The notes: generated from the sequence alone by a model not told the origin. Shown: positions 50,207 through 58,629, counted from the stretch's first letter. The stretch: 64,000 bases of DNA from Pseudomonas sp. R28(2017) (GCF_002112505.1 NZ_NEHW01000016.1:1-64000); one strand, 5' to 3'. Numbers and translations: made by a program.

Positions 50207-51285
50207 TGCGCCACCTCCGCGCTGGCCTGCCAGCTGGGGTAATCGCTGTAGCCGCGTGCCCCTTGGGTGTAGAGGGTCTTGCGGTCGAAGCCGGCCAACG
50301 GCCGCCCGTCGCGCAGGCGTTCGACCAGGTCCGGGTTGCCGATGAAGTGGCGGCCAAAGGACACCGCAGCGCCCTCGCCGGCCGCCAGCGCAGCCTGCGC
50401 CGAGGCACCGTCGAAGCCATCGTTGAGGATCAGCGCCTGGGCGCTGTTGCTGCGTGCCAGGGCGAACGCATCGAGCCCCGGCACCGGCGAGCGCATGACA
50501 TGCAGGTAGGCCAGGTTCAACGGCGCCACCGCCGCACACAGCACCGCACTGGTCACGGCCGGCTCGTGGTCGTCGATGTCGTTGTACGGGTTGCCGGGGC
50601 ACAGGCGCAGACCGACCCGGCCCGCGCCGATGGCGGCGGCCATGGCTTCGAGCACTTCCTTGGCAAAACGCACGCGGTTCCGAGCGTCGCCACCGTAGCC
50701 ATCGCTGCGCTGGTTGCTGCCGGCAGCCATGAACTGCATGGGCAGGTAACCGCTGGTGCAGTGCAGCTCGACGCCATCGAAGCCCGCCTCGCGGGCATTC
50801 AGCGCGGCCTGGCGATAGTCGTCGATCACCCCGGCAATGCCCTCGAGGGACAGCGCCTCGGGCATCTCGGTGTCGACCATGCCAGCCGTGTCACTGAACA
50901 GCTGGGTGCGCGCACGGATCGCCGAGGGCGCCACCGTGGCGGCGCCGAGTGGCTTGTTATGGTGGCTGGCAGCGCGCCCCACGTGCATAAGCTGCAGCAC
51001 GATGCGCCCCCCTTCGCCGTGCACGGCACGGGTCACCTCGCGCCAGGCGGCGACCTGTTCGGCGCTGTAGATGGCCGGGGTGCGGCAGTAGCCCAGGCCA
51101 CTGGCCGATGGCGCGGTGCCCTCGGCGACGATCAGCCCGGCGCTGGCCCGCTGGCGGTAGTAGGCGACCATATCGCTGCCCGGCACACCTTGGCGGTCGG
51201 CGCGGCTGCGGGTCATCGGGGCCATGACGACGCGGTTGGCCAACTGCAGGTCACCCAGCCGCACAGGCTCGAACAAGATGCTCAT
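50203..51285 (-). CDS. Old-yellow-enzyme family alkene reductase
   Basis: The 360-residue FMN barrel of the NemA/XenA group has VVMAPMTRSRAD, LQLMHVGRAASHHNKP, VELHCTSGYLPMQFM, NQRSDGYGGDARNR and SFGRHFIGNPDL. The usual H-x-x-N substrate pair is H-x-x-S here (HCTS), an unusual change at the ligand-binding residue. First gene of the box 12 operon, with GGAG ahead of ATG 51285. It has no Fe-S motif, unlike 25905-27134. It probably reduces a double bond in a steroid enone; regiochemistry is unknown. Confidence 0.82.
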   Translation of the reverse strand: MSILFEPVRLGDLQLANRVVMAPMTRSRADRQGVPGSDMVAYYRQRASAGLIVAEGTAPSASGLGYCRTPAIYSAEQVAAWREVTRAVHGEGGRIVLQLMHVGRAASHHNKPLGAATVAPSAIRARTQLFSDTAGMVDTEMPEALSLEGIAGVIDDYRQAALNAREAGFDGVELHCTSGYLPMQFMAAGSNQRSDGYGGDARNRVRFAKEVLEAMAAAIGAGRVGLRLCPGNPYNDIDDHEPAVTSAVLCAAVAPLNLAYLHVMRSPVPGLDAFALARSNSAQALILNDGFDGASAQAALAAGEGAAVSFGRHFIGNPDLVERLRDGRPLAGFDRKTLYTQGARGYSDYPSWQASAEVAQ

Positions 51286-51375
51286 TTCAGCTCCTTCACT
51301 CTTCTTGTTGCCGGTGCGCAAGGGGCGCGCGACACCGGAGATGAGCTGAATGATTCACCCTGGCCAGGTGCGAAA

Positions 51376-51393
51376 CATCGTCCGTCGAGACTA
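51376..51393 (-). promoter_or_regulatory. Regulator box 12 (side-chain round-one operon)
   Basis: Sense TAGTCTCGACGGACGATG lies 90 nt before ATG 51285. AATCAT starts 21 nt after the box. Confidence 0.72.
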
Positions 51394-51446
51394 GTCCTGC
51401 AGTGCCCGCTGCAGGGCTGGCCAAGGCCGTGTGCGAGCAGCGAAAC

Positions 51447-51464
51447 TGGTCTGAACAGACGATG
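51447..51464 (+). promoter_or_regulatory. Regulator box 13 (MFS transporter)
   Basis: TGGTCTGAACAGACGATG has the perfect dyad GTCTGAACAGAC and ends 60 nt before the GTG start. GAGCAT lies 21 nt downstream. Confidence 0.72.
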
Positions 51465-51524
51465 AAATCGTGCCCATATGCGCCGAGCATCGGGCGCACC
51501 TAAAACAAGAAACGGAGCTGTGCT

Positions 51525-52850
51525 GTGAACCCATCCCCTCCCGTGACCTGGCGTACCCACTACGCCTTGCTGGTGCTGGCCAGCATCTACGTTTTCAACT
51601 ACATCGACCGCCAGCTGATGGCGATCCTGATCGAGCCGGTCAAGCTCGAATTCGGCATCTCCGACACTGGCATCGGGTTGCTTTCAGGGGTGACCTTCGC
51701 GGTGTTCTACACGGTGTTCGGCCTACCCTTGGGGCGGCTGTCCGACCGTATCGGGCGCAAGCCGGTGATCGCCTTCAGCTGCATGGCCTGGAGCCTGATG
51801 ACCATGCTCTGCGGCATGGCCGGCAGCTTCTTCACCCTGGTGCTGGCGCGGATCGGCGTGGCCATCGGTGAAGCCGGCGGCACCGCGCCGTCGGTGGCGA
51901 TGGTCTCCGACCTGTACCCGCCACAGCGCCGCTCCACCGCCCTGGCGGTGCTGATGCTCGGTTCGAGCCTGGGCGCCATCGTCGGCCTCGGCCTGGGGGG
52001 CTGGATTGCCCAGCAGCACGGCTGGCGCTACGCGTTCCTGCTGATCGGCGCGCCCGGCATTTTGCTCGGCCTGTTGCTGTTGCTGACCGTGCGCGCCCCC
52101 AAGCCGGTGCGGCCGCAGCAGGCCAGCGCCGCGCCAGCCGAAGGCTGGCTGCAGACCCTCGGCGAGCTGCTGCGCATGCCGTCGTTCCTGTGGCTGGTGC
52201 TGACTGGCGGCGCGGCGGCGATTGCCGGCTATGCCATCGGCACCTGGAGCCCGAGCTTCCTGATCCGTTCACATGGCCTGAACATGCAGCAGGCGGGCTT
52301 TCTGGTGGGGGTGATCGGCGGCAGTGGTTCGACCATCGGTACCTTGGTGTGCGGCATGCTCACCGACCGCCTGGCCCGGCGTGATGTGGGTTGGCAGATT
52401 GGCGTGCCGCTGCTGGGTACGCTGCTGAGCATTCCGTTTGCGCTGGCCTACTTTCTTTGGCCACAGGGGACTGCGTTTTATATTGGCGACACGCCGGTGC
52501 CACAGGCGTTTCTGTTCTACAGTGCGTTCGGTTTCTTTGGGGTGTGGTGGGCGACGCCGTGCCTGGGTGCGATCACCCATCTGTTTCCGGCCAACCGCCT
52601 GGCCCAGGCCACGGCGATCTTTGTCATGGCCATGACCTTGCTGGGGGTTGGCTTGGGGCCTTTGTTGATCGGGATGCTCAGTGACCTGTTCCTGCCGAGT
52701 TTGCAGGGGGAGTCACTGCGGTATGCACTGGCGGCTTCGGTGGTGTTGCTGGTGTTGGCGACGGTGTTTCTGGCGCTGGCGTTGCCGCGGTATCGGGCGC
52801 AGATCAAGGGGTTGGCAGGTGGCAAGGTGGTTGGCGCGGTGGCGGTGTAG
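51525..52850 (+). CDS. MFS transporter (Spinster-like), probable bile acid/steroid permease
   Basis: The 441-residue major facilitator has about 12 membrane segments. YVFNYIDRQLMAILIEPVK lies in helix 1, motif A is GRLSDRIGRKP, and GVAIGEAGGTAPS is in helix 4. These features are typical of the Spinster/sialate-type MFS branch found in aromatic and steroid clusters. Start is GTG 51525 after ACGGAG. It is monocistronic behind box 13, divergent from the side-chain operon. Co-regulation suggests it moves a bile acid or a degradation intermediate. Its direction is not known. Codon use drifts to G-rich third positions in the last 400 nt. Confidence 0.83.
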   Translation: MNPSPPVTWRTHYALLVLASIYVFNYIDRQLMAILIEPVKLEFGISDTGIGLLSGVTFAVFYTVFGLPLGRLSDRIGRKPVIAFSCMAWSLMTMLCGMAGSFFTLVLARIGVAIGEAGGTAPSVAMVSDLYPPQRRSTALAVLMLGSSLGAIVGLGLGGWIAQQHGWRYAFLLIGAPGILLGLLLLLTVRAPKPVRPQQASAAPAEGWLQTLGELLRMPSFLWLVLTGGAAAIAGYAIGTWSPSFLIRSHGLNMQQAGFLVGVIGGSGSTIGTLVCGMLTDRLARRDVGWQIGVPLLGTLLSIPFALAYFLWPQGTAFYIGDTPVPQAFLFYSAFGFFGVWWATPCLGAITHLFPANRLAQATAIFVMAMTLLGVGLGPLLIGMLSDLFLPSLQGESLRYALAASVVLLVLATVFLALALPRYRAQIKGLAGGKVVGAVAV

Positions 52851-52890
52851 GGGCCGGAGTGCCTGCCTCGAGTAGTTCAGCGCCTGTGAG

Positions 52891-52920
52891 ATCGAGCGCC
52901 GCCCGCGCGGCGCTCGATTT
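52891..52920 (+). terminator. Hairpin after the MFS gene
   Basis: The 12-bp stem ATCGAGCGCCGC/GCGGCGCTCGAT (52891-52902 with 52907-52918) with a 4-nt loop is followed by only a short T stretch. It is a probable terminator 40 nt past the MFS stop. Confidence 0.6.
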
Positions 52921-52970
52921 CCGCCCCCCTGCACATCCCAAGACAGGCCCCACATCACACAAACATCAAA

Positions 52971-53002
52971 AAGGCCTGGCAGGGTCTCCCCTGCCAGGCC
53001 TT
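52971..53002 (-). terminator. Terminator of DUF1329-2
   Basis: The 14-bp stem AAGGCCTGGCAGGG/CCCTGCCAGGCCTT (52971-52984 with 52989-53002) is followed on the minus strand by TTTTTGATGTTT. It lies 25 nt after the DUF1329-2 stop. Confidence 0.85.
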
Positions 53003-53026
53003 GTTCACGTCCGGGATTTCAGCCCA

Positions 53027-54406
53027 TCAACGCCCAATCGCCCGCGCCGCATCCGCGGTATACATATCCGGCGTAAACTTGCTCTCGTTCAGAATCGGCC
53101 CCTTCTTCGCTTCGTTGGTCATGCCATACCCGGTGTACTGCCCCGAGTTCAGATCCATGAAGAACTGCGACCCCGCCTGCCAGCCACTCATGTCCGGGTG
53201 GTAGTAGTAGTTGACCATCGCATGCTTCCACAGCTGCCCACGGGCATCGTAGTTGTCAGCCATCACCGCGTTCCAGGTGTCCTCGTCGATGAACAGCACG
53301 CGCTTGCCGTACACATGGCGGTAGCCTTCCTTCAGGTCGGCCTCGACCACCCATACCCGACGCAGCTCATAACGCATGAACTCAGGGTTGGGATGGTTCG
53401 GGGTCAGCAGTTCGGCGTACTTGACCGTGCCGGCGTTGGCCTTGAAGGCGTTGGCCGGGCTGTAGATCTCGCGCTTGCCCAGCAGCTTCCAGGTGTAACG
53501 CTCCGGGGCGCCGTTGAACAGGCGGTCCTCGTCCACCGTCATGGTGCCGTTGGTGCCGATCATCGGCTGGTCGTAACCGTACCCCGGCATCTGCCGCACA
53601 CGCCGGGTTGACGGGCTGTAGGACCAGGCCTGGCGCGACGAGGTGACGAAGTTGTAGGGTTCGTGCGCAATGCTGATCACGCCGTTGTCACGGGCCGGCT
53701 TGAGCGTGGTGTTGTAGCTCATCGCCTGGACCATATCGGAGGTCTTTGGCTCCACGGTCGGCGAGTTGGCCTGCGACAGGTTGCGCGCATGGGCGCGGCC
53801 CCAGCCGATGCTGCCGTTGGGCAGTACCGAGGCGAGGTCGGAGATCTTCTCCTCGGTGTAGGCACGCGCCGGCAGCTGGTGGTTCCACAGCACCTCCATG
53901 CCGTTCTTGGGAATCGGGAACGGCACCTGGCCCAGGCCCTCGACACCCAGCCCATCGTTGACCAGCTGGGCATGCAGGGCATTGTCCATCACGCGTCGGC
54001 ACACGTAGTCGGGGTAGCGGAAGTCGCGGTGTCCCGGGTAGATGTTCATCTTGTAGCTGGTCGGGTACTTCTTCAGCAACGCCTTCTGCCCGTCTGTCAG
54101 GTGCGCGGCGTACTGGTCCATGTTCTGCGCGGTGATCACCAGGATCGGCTTTTCATTGGCGTACGGGTCCACCGGCTGGTCACCGGAGAACTTGACGTGG
54201 TTCCAGCCCGGCACCTCGCCCAGGTACTTGCCGGTGTAGGGCGGGATGGTGCCCTCGGCATTGCCGGCCTGCTCGGCGCCGACGCAGGTCAGGTCCTTGC
54301 CCAGGCGGGCGGCCTGCGCAGGTGGCACGGCGGCGTTGGCGCTGGTGATAAGCCCGCTGTTGAGGGTCAGAGCGGCTGCGAGCATCACAGTTGTTGTTGT
54401 TTTCAT
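53027..54406 (-). CDS. DUF1329 exported protein (envelope module B set)
   Basis: The 459-residue paralogue of 1590-2969 has a signal peptide (TVMLAAALTLNSGLITSANA), then ARLGKDLTCVGAEQAG, WSYSPSTRRVRQMPGYGYD and FMDLNSGQYTGYG. It has exactly the same length as its paralogue and clear identity throughout. ATG 54406 follows GGAGG; in-frame codons further upstream are not convincing. Codons 2-6 are AAAACAACAACAACT, a Crc-type motif. It stands alone between box 14 and its own terminator. Function in carrying a hydrophobic ligand is inferred. Confidence 0.85.
   Translation of the reverse strand: MKTTTTVMLAAALTLNSGLITSANAAVPPAQAARLGKDLTCVGAEQAGNAEGTIPPYTGKYLGEVPGWNHVKFSGDQPVDPYANEKPILVITAQNMDQYAAHLTDGQKALLKKYPTSYKMNIYPGHRDFRYPDYVCRRVMDNALHAQLVNDGLGVEGLGQVPFPIPKNGMEVLWNHQLPARAYTEEKISDLASVLPNGSIGWGRAHARNLSQANSPTVEPKTSDMVQAMSYNTTLKPARDNGVISIAHEPYNFVTSSRQAWSYSPSTRRVRQMPGYGYDQPMIGTNGTMTVDEDRLFNGAPERYTWKLLGKREIYSPANAFKANAGTVKYAELLTPNHPNPEFMRYELRRVWVVEADLKEGYRHVYGKRVLFIDEDTWNAVMADNYDARGQLWKHAMVNYYYHPDMSGWQAGSQFFMDLNSGQYTGYGMTNEAKKGPILNESKFTPDMYTADAARAIGR
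54390..54403 (-). promoter_or_regulatory. Crc/Hfq CA motif at DUF1329-2 start
   Basis: Sense AAAACAACAACAAC directly follows the ATG and contains four AAC units. Confidence 0.65.
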
Positions 54407-54471
54407 GTACTGCCTCCTTCGCTGATAAAGCTTGTGGTATGGCTTCATTGTTCCGGTTCCTGCCGGCACGG

Positions 54472-54489
54472 CATCGTCCGGAGGGACTA
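54472..54489 (-). promoter_or_regulatory. Regulator box 14 (DUF1329-2)
   Basis: Sense TAGTCCCTCCGGACGATG lies 66 nt before the ATG. AACAAT starts 20 nt after the box. It sits just before the end of the FadD gene at 54494. Confidence 0.75.
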
Positions 54490-54493
54490 AGCA

Positions 54494-56182
54494 TCAGGCA
54501 CTGACCAGACGGGCCTTGAGCTCGGCCTTGAGCACCTTGCCGGTGGCATTGCGTGGCAAGGGCTGGTCGACGCGGTAGACCTGGGCCGGCACCTTGTAGG
54601 CGGCCAGGCGCTGGGCGATGAACGCGCGTATCTGCTCGTCGGCCGGCAGGCTGGCCGCAGCGCCGTGGATCGCCAGCGCCACCACTTCCCCGAGCAGCGG
54701 GTCGGCGACGGCGAACGCCGCTGCTTCCAGCACGCCGGGCATGTCGCTGATGCAGGTTTCGATCTCGGCCGCGGAGATCTTCTCGCCACCGCGGTTGATC
54801 AGGTCCTTGACCCGGCCGCTGATGAACAGGAAGCCTTCGTCGTCCAGGTACCCGAGGTCACCGGTGTCGAGCCAGCCGTCGCGCAGGGTCTGCCGGCTGG
54901 CCTCGGCGAGGTTCCAGTAGCCTTGCATCAAGGTCGGCGAGCGCAGCCAGATCAGCCCTTCGCGGCCGGTCGGCAACGATTGCAAGGGATCATCGCCGAT
55001 GCACACCTCGACAATCGGCAACGGCCAGCCGGCCGTGGCCGGGCGATAGGCAAACAGGTCACCGCCAATCGCCGCGCCGATGCCGTTGCTTTCGGTCAGG
55101 CCATAGCCACTGCCGGCGATCACCTCGGGCTTGCGCACGAGCATCTCATCCAGCAGCCCGGCCGACGAGGCTCCGCCGCCCAGGCCCAGGCCGAACAGGC
55201 TGGCGGTGTCGGCGCCGTCATAGCGCGGCGAGGCCAGCAGCTGCTGCATCATCACCGGGGCGCCATTGAACTGGGTGCAGCGCTCGTCGCGGATCAGGTC
55301 CAGCGCCTGTTCGGCATCCCACTTGTACATCAGCAGCAGGCGCCGGCCACCGCGCAAGGCCGACAGGAACTGCGCGTGCAGGCCACTGACATGGAACAGC
55401 GGCACCGCCATCAGGCTGGTCGAGGCGAAGCCGCTGCCGAGCATGCCGGCCACACGCTCGGGCGAGGTCATCGCGCAGAATGCGCCCTGGAACTCCAGCG
55501 CAGTCAGCGCCTGGCAGATCGCCCCATGGCTGGACAACACGCCCTTGGCGCGGCTGGTGGTGCCGGAGGTGTAGAGGATCAGCGCCGGCGCATCAGGCTC
55601 CAGGTCGACTGGCGCCAGCGGCAGCGGTTCGGCCGCCAGCAGGTCCTCGTAGCGCAGGCAGTGCGCAGGCAACCCGGCGTCGGCGGCGCGCCCGACCACG
55701 ATGAAGGTCCGCCCGGCCGCGGCCAGGTCGTGCTGGAGCACGGCCAGACGCGCCTCGTCGCCGATCAGCAGGCGCGCACCGCTGTCCTCCACGCCGTGCA
55801 ACAGCTCATCATGCAGGCCCCAGCTGTTGAGCGGCACGCACACCGCGCCGCAGCGCTGGATGGCGGCAAACGCAACCAGCCAGGCCGGCTGGTTGCGCAT
55901 GGCAATCGCCACCCGCTCGCCAGGGCGCAGGCCCAAACGGCCCGCCAGCTGGCCAGCCAGGCGGTCGACCGCGTCGAAATAGTCGGCAAAGCTCAGGCGC
56001 TGCTGTTGCCAGACGACGAACTCCTTGTCGCCATGCGCCCGTGCGGCGTCGAACACCTGCATCAGGTTGCGTGGCGCATGGCGAAAATGCCGCGGGCCAT
56101 CCGCGGCCGGGGTCATCACTTCAAACGGTGAACCGGGGCCGATCAACTGCGCCCAGGCATGCCGCCAATGGTCAATGCTCAT
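54494..56182 (-). CDS. Acyl-CoA synthetase for a shortened steroid side chain
   Basis: The 562-residue AMP-forming ligase has ALILYTSGTTSRAKGVLSS, a SGYGLTESNGIG adenylate motif, DGWLDTGDLGYLDDEG and RVKDLINRGGEKISAAEIE, with the C-domain lysine in PRNATGKVLK. Start ATG 56182 follows GGAGATCC; a longer in-frame extension covers the neighbouring dehydrogenase and is a shadow. It is the last gene of the round-two side-chain operon, 22 nt after the dehydrogenase at 56205. It probably activates the C22 carboxylate (pregnane-20-carboxylate type) after the aldehyde has been oxidised, but it might act on C24 acids. Confidence 0.82.
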   Translation of the reverse strand: MSIDHWRHAWAQLIGPGSPFEVMTPAADGPRHFRHAPRNLMQVFDAARAHGDKEFVVWQQQRLSFADYFDAVDRLAGQLAGRLGLRPGERVAIAMRNQPAWLVAFAAIQRCGAVCVPLNSWGLHDELLHGVEDSGARLLIGDEARLAVLQHDLAAAGRTFIVVGRAADAGLPAHCLRYEDLLAAEPLPLAPVDLEPDAPALILYTSGTTSRAKGVLSSHGAICQALTALEFQGAFCAMTSPERVAGMLGSGFASTSLMAVPLFHVSGLHAQFLSALRGGRRLLLMYKWDAEQALDLIRDERCTQFNGAPVMMQQLLASPRYDGADTASLFGLGLGGGASSAGLLDEMLVRKPEVIAGSGYGLTESNGIGAAIGGDLFAYRPATAGWPLPIVEVCIGDDPLQSLPTGREGLIWLRSPTLMQGYWNLAEASRQTLRDGWLDTGDLGYLDDEGFLFISGRVKDLINRGGEKISAAEIETCISDMPGVLEAAAFAVADPLLGEVVALAIHGAAASLPADEQIRAFIAQRLAAYKVPAQVYRVDQPLPRNATGKVLKAELKARLVSA

Positions 56183-56204
56183 CAGGGATCTCCAGCCGCT
56201 GCGC

Positions 56205-57359
56205 TCAGGCGCAGGCCGCGTCGAGGGCGGCATAACGTTCGCAATGGAAGTCGCGGTCACCGAGGCAGGCCTGGGCCACCCGTACCCGCTTGAGGTACAG
56301 GCCGACATCCAACTCGTCGGTGACGCCGATGCCGCCATGCATCTGCACCGCTTCGTTGGCGACCTGCAGTGCGGTATCGCCGGCCTTCCACTTGGCCAGG
56401 CTGACCAGCCGCCCACGCCGGGCGGCGTCCAGTTGCGGGTCGTCGAGCGCCGATAAGCCAGCCATTACCGCACTGCGCGCCAGGGCCAGCTCGGTGTACA
56501 GGTGCGCGGCGCGGTGCTGCAGGGCCTGGAACGAGCCGATCGGCACGTCGAACTGGACCCGGGTCTTGAGGTAGTCCACGGTGGTCGCGAACAGCTGCTG
56601 CGCCGCCCCCAGCAGCTCCGCCGCCAGGCACGCGCGGCCGCGATCGAGCACCGCGTCGAGCACCGCCCAGGCTGCCCCGGGTTCCCCCAGCAGCGCCTCG
56701 CGACCGACACGCACCTGGTCCAGGCGCAGGCGCCCGCTGTTGCGCGAGTCGATCAGTGGCAGCGCCGTGCATTCCAGGCCCTGGCTGTCGGCTGGGACCA
56801 GGAACAGGCTGATGCCGGCCTCTTCGCTGGCTTGGCCGCCGGTGCGCGCTACCACCACGTAGGCATCGGCACCGACACCATCGATGACCCAGAACTTTTC
56901 CCCGCTCAGGCGATAACCGTCGCCCTCGGCGACCGCCGCCATGGCCACGTCGCTGGGCCGGTGACGGGCACCCTCCTCCAGTGCCAGGGCCAAGCGCCGC
57001 TCACCGAGGATCGCTGCCTGCAGCCAGTCGTTGTGCTGCTGCGCCGAGCCGGCCAAGGCCAGCAACGAGCCAGCCAGGACCACGCTGGACAACAGGGGCG
57101 TCGCCGCCAGGTGTTGGCCCTTGGCCTCGAAGATCGGCCCCAGGCCCATGCAGCCGAAGTCCAGCCCACCAAGGTGCTCGCCGAACGGGATGGCGCTCCA
57201 GCCCAGCTCGACCGCCTCGCGCCACAGCTGGGTGTCGAAGCCTTGCGTCACGCCTTGGTCGCGCAGGCGCCGTTGCGCCGCCACGGGGCTGCGCGCAGCG
57301 AGAAAGTCGCGGGCACTGTCAGCCAGCAGCCGTTGTTCGTCGTTGTAACGCAGGTTCAT
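56205..57359 (-). CDS. Acyl-CoA dehydrogenase, short-tail subunit (side chain)
   Basis: The 384-residue acyl-CoA dehydrogenase has LRYNDEQRLLADSARDF at the start, TRVQFDVPIGSFQALQHRAAH and VQMHGGIGVTDELDVGLYLKR near the end. No YxGTxEIQ segment is present, and the next dehydrogenase supplies it. The two genes overlap by 4 nt (ATGA) and should form a heteromer of the Scd1AB/ChsE type acting on the steroid side chain. Which round it serves is not certain. Confidence 0.83.
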   Translation of the reverse strand: MNLRYNDEQRLLADSARDFLAARSPVAAQRRLRDQGVTQGFDTQLWREAVELGWSAIPFGEHLGGLDFGCMGLGPIFEAKGQHLAATPLLSSVVLAGSLLALAGSAQQHNDWLQAAILGERRLALALEEGARHRPSDVAMAAVAEGDGYRLSGEKFWVIDGVGADAYVVVARTGGQASEEAGISLFLVPADSQGLECTALPLIDSRNSGRLRLDQVRVGREALLGEPGAAWAVLDAVLDRGRACLAAELLGAAQQLFATTVDYLKTRVQFDVPIGSFQALQHRAAHLYTELALARSAVMAGLSALDDPQLDAARRGRLVSLAKWKAGDTALQVANEAVQMHGGIGVTDELDVGLYLKRVRVAQACLGDRDFHCERYAALDAACA

Positions 57360-58561
57360 GCCGACACTCCTTTCTTGCCATCAGGCAAACCAAGCACGCG
57401 CTTGGCAATCACATTGAGCTGCACTTCCGATGCGCCCCCGGAAATGGTCAGCGCGTAGCTGTTGAGCCAGGCGCGGGTCACCGCCAGCTCGCGCTCGCTG
57501 AAGCCCGGTGCCTGCCAGCCGAGTGCGTGGCCGCCCATGGCGTCGAGCAGCACCTCGAACTTGTCGCGCTCCTGTTCGGTGTGCAGCAGCTTCATGATCG
57601 CCATCAAGCCGCTAATGTCATCGCCGGCCCGCCCCTCCTCGGCCATGCGCTGCACCGTCAGGCCATAGGCATGCTCGTCCATGGCGCACGCCACCGCCCG
57701 TGCGTGCAACGCCAGCTCGCCCTGGCTGCGCGGCTGCGGCAGGTATTCACGCAACAGGGCCAGCAGGTCGAAGTGCGAGGGCAGGCTGAATTCGCCGAAC
57801 TTCGACATGGCCTTGCGTTCGTGTTGCAGCAGGTACTTGCCGAGGTTCCAGCCGCCATTGAGCGGACCGATCAACTGGCTCTTGGGCACCGTCACACCAT
57901 CGAAGAACACCTGGCAGAACGCCGACTTGCCGCTGATCAGGTCGATCGGCACCGGCTTGACCCCGGGGCTGCGCATGTCCAGCACGATCAGGCTGATGCC
58001 TTCATGCTTGGGCGCCTGGCTGTCGGTGCGCACCAGCGCGTACATCCAGTCGGACTTGTCGCCGTACGAGGTCCAGATCTTGCTGCCATCGACCACGAAG
58101 TGATCGCCAGCGTCACGCGCGGCCATCTTCAGGCTGGCCAGGTCGGAGCCGGCGTTGGGTTCGGAAAAGCCCTGGCACCAGCGCACCTCCCCACGCGCCA
58201 TGGGCGGCAGCAGGCTGAGTTTCTGTTCTTCGCTGCCGTAAGCCAGCAACACCGGGCCAAGCATCCAGATGCCCAGGTTGATCTGCGGCGGCCGGCACTT
58301 GAGGCGGCGCATTTCGCTTTCCAGCACCGCCAGCTGCTCGGCATCCAGCCCGGCGCCGCCGTAGGCCTCGGGCCATTCGGGGCAGAACCAGCGCTTGTCG
58401 CGCATGCGCTCGAACCACAGGCGCGCATCGTCGTTGGCGAACTGCGGCTGGCTGGCGCCCCAGACCACATCGCCTTCGCCCATGGCGGTGCGCATCGACT
58501 GCGGGCAGTTGGCTTCCAGCCAGGCACGGGTCTCGTGCCTGAATTGCTCTATCGTGCTCAT
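57356..58561 (-). CDS. Acyl-CoA dehydrogenase, partner subunit (side chain)
   Basis: The 401-residue acyl-CoA dehydrogenase has WCQGFSEPNAGSDLASL, VDGSKIWTSYGDKSDW and the C-terminal LTISGGASEVQLNVIAKRVL, where the usual Y-E-G-T is S-G-G-A. ATG 58561 is preferred; the longer frame starts at TTG 58570. Overlap with 56205-57359 predicts stoichiometric co-synthesis. It lies 68 nt from the dehydrogenase at 58630, the largest gap in this operon. Confidence 0.83.
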   Translation of the reverse strand: MSTIEQFRHETRAWLEANCPQSMRTAMGEGDVVWGASQPQFANDDARLWFERMRDKRWFCPEWPEAYGGAGLDAEQLAVLESEMRRLKCRPPQINLGIWMLGPVLLAYGSEEQKLSLLPPMARGEVRWCQGFSEPNAGSDLASLKMAARDAGDHFVVDGSKIWTSYGDKSDWMYALVRTDSQAPKHEGISLIVLDMRSPGVKPVPIDLISGKSAFCQVFFDGVTVPKSQLIGPLNGGWNLGKYLLQHERKAMSKFGEFSLPSHFDLLALLREYLPQPRSQGELALHARAVACAMDEHAYGLTVQRMAEEGRAGDDISGLMAIMKLLHTEQERDKFEVLLDAMGGHALGWQAPGFSERELAVTRAWLNSYALTISGGASEVQLNVIAKRVLGLPDGKKGVSA

Positions 58562-58629
58562 CGGATGCAACCCTCGGCCCAGGCCCCGGGCACTGCCGGG
58601 GCGGGGCCTTTCGTTGTGGTTGTGGTGGC

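Noticed and set aside
56183..56416. Longer N-terminus for the CoA ligase
   Set aside because: The upstream in-frame codons lie within the dehydrogenase gene at 56205-57359 and give a low-complexity Pro/Arg/Ser translation. ATG 56182 has a ribosome-binding site.
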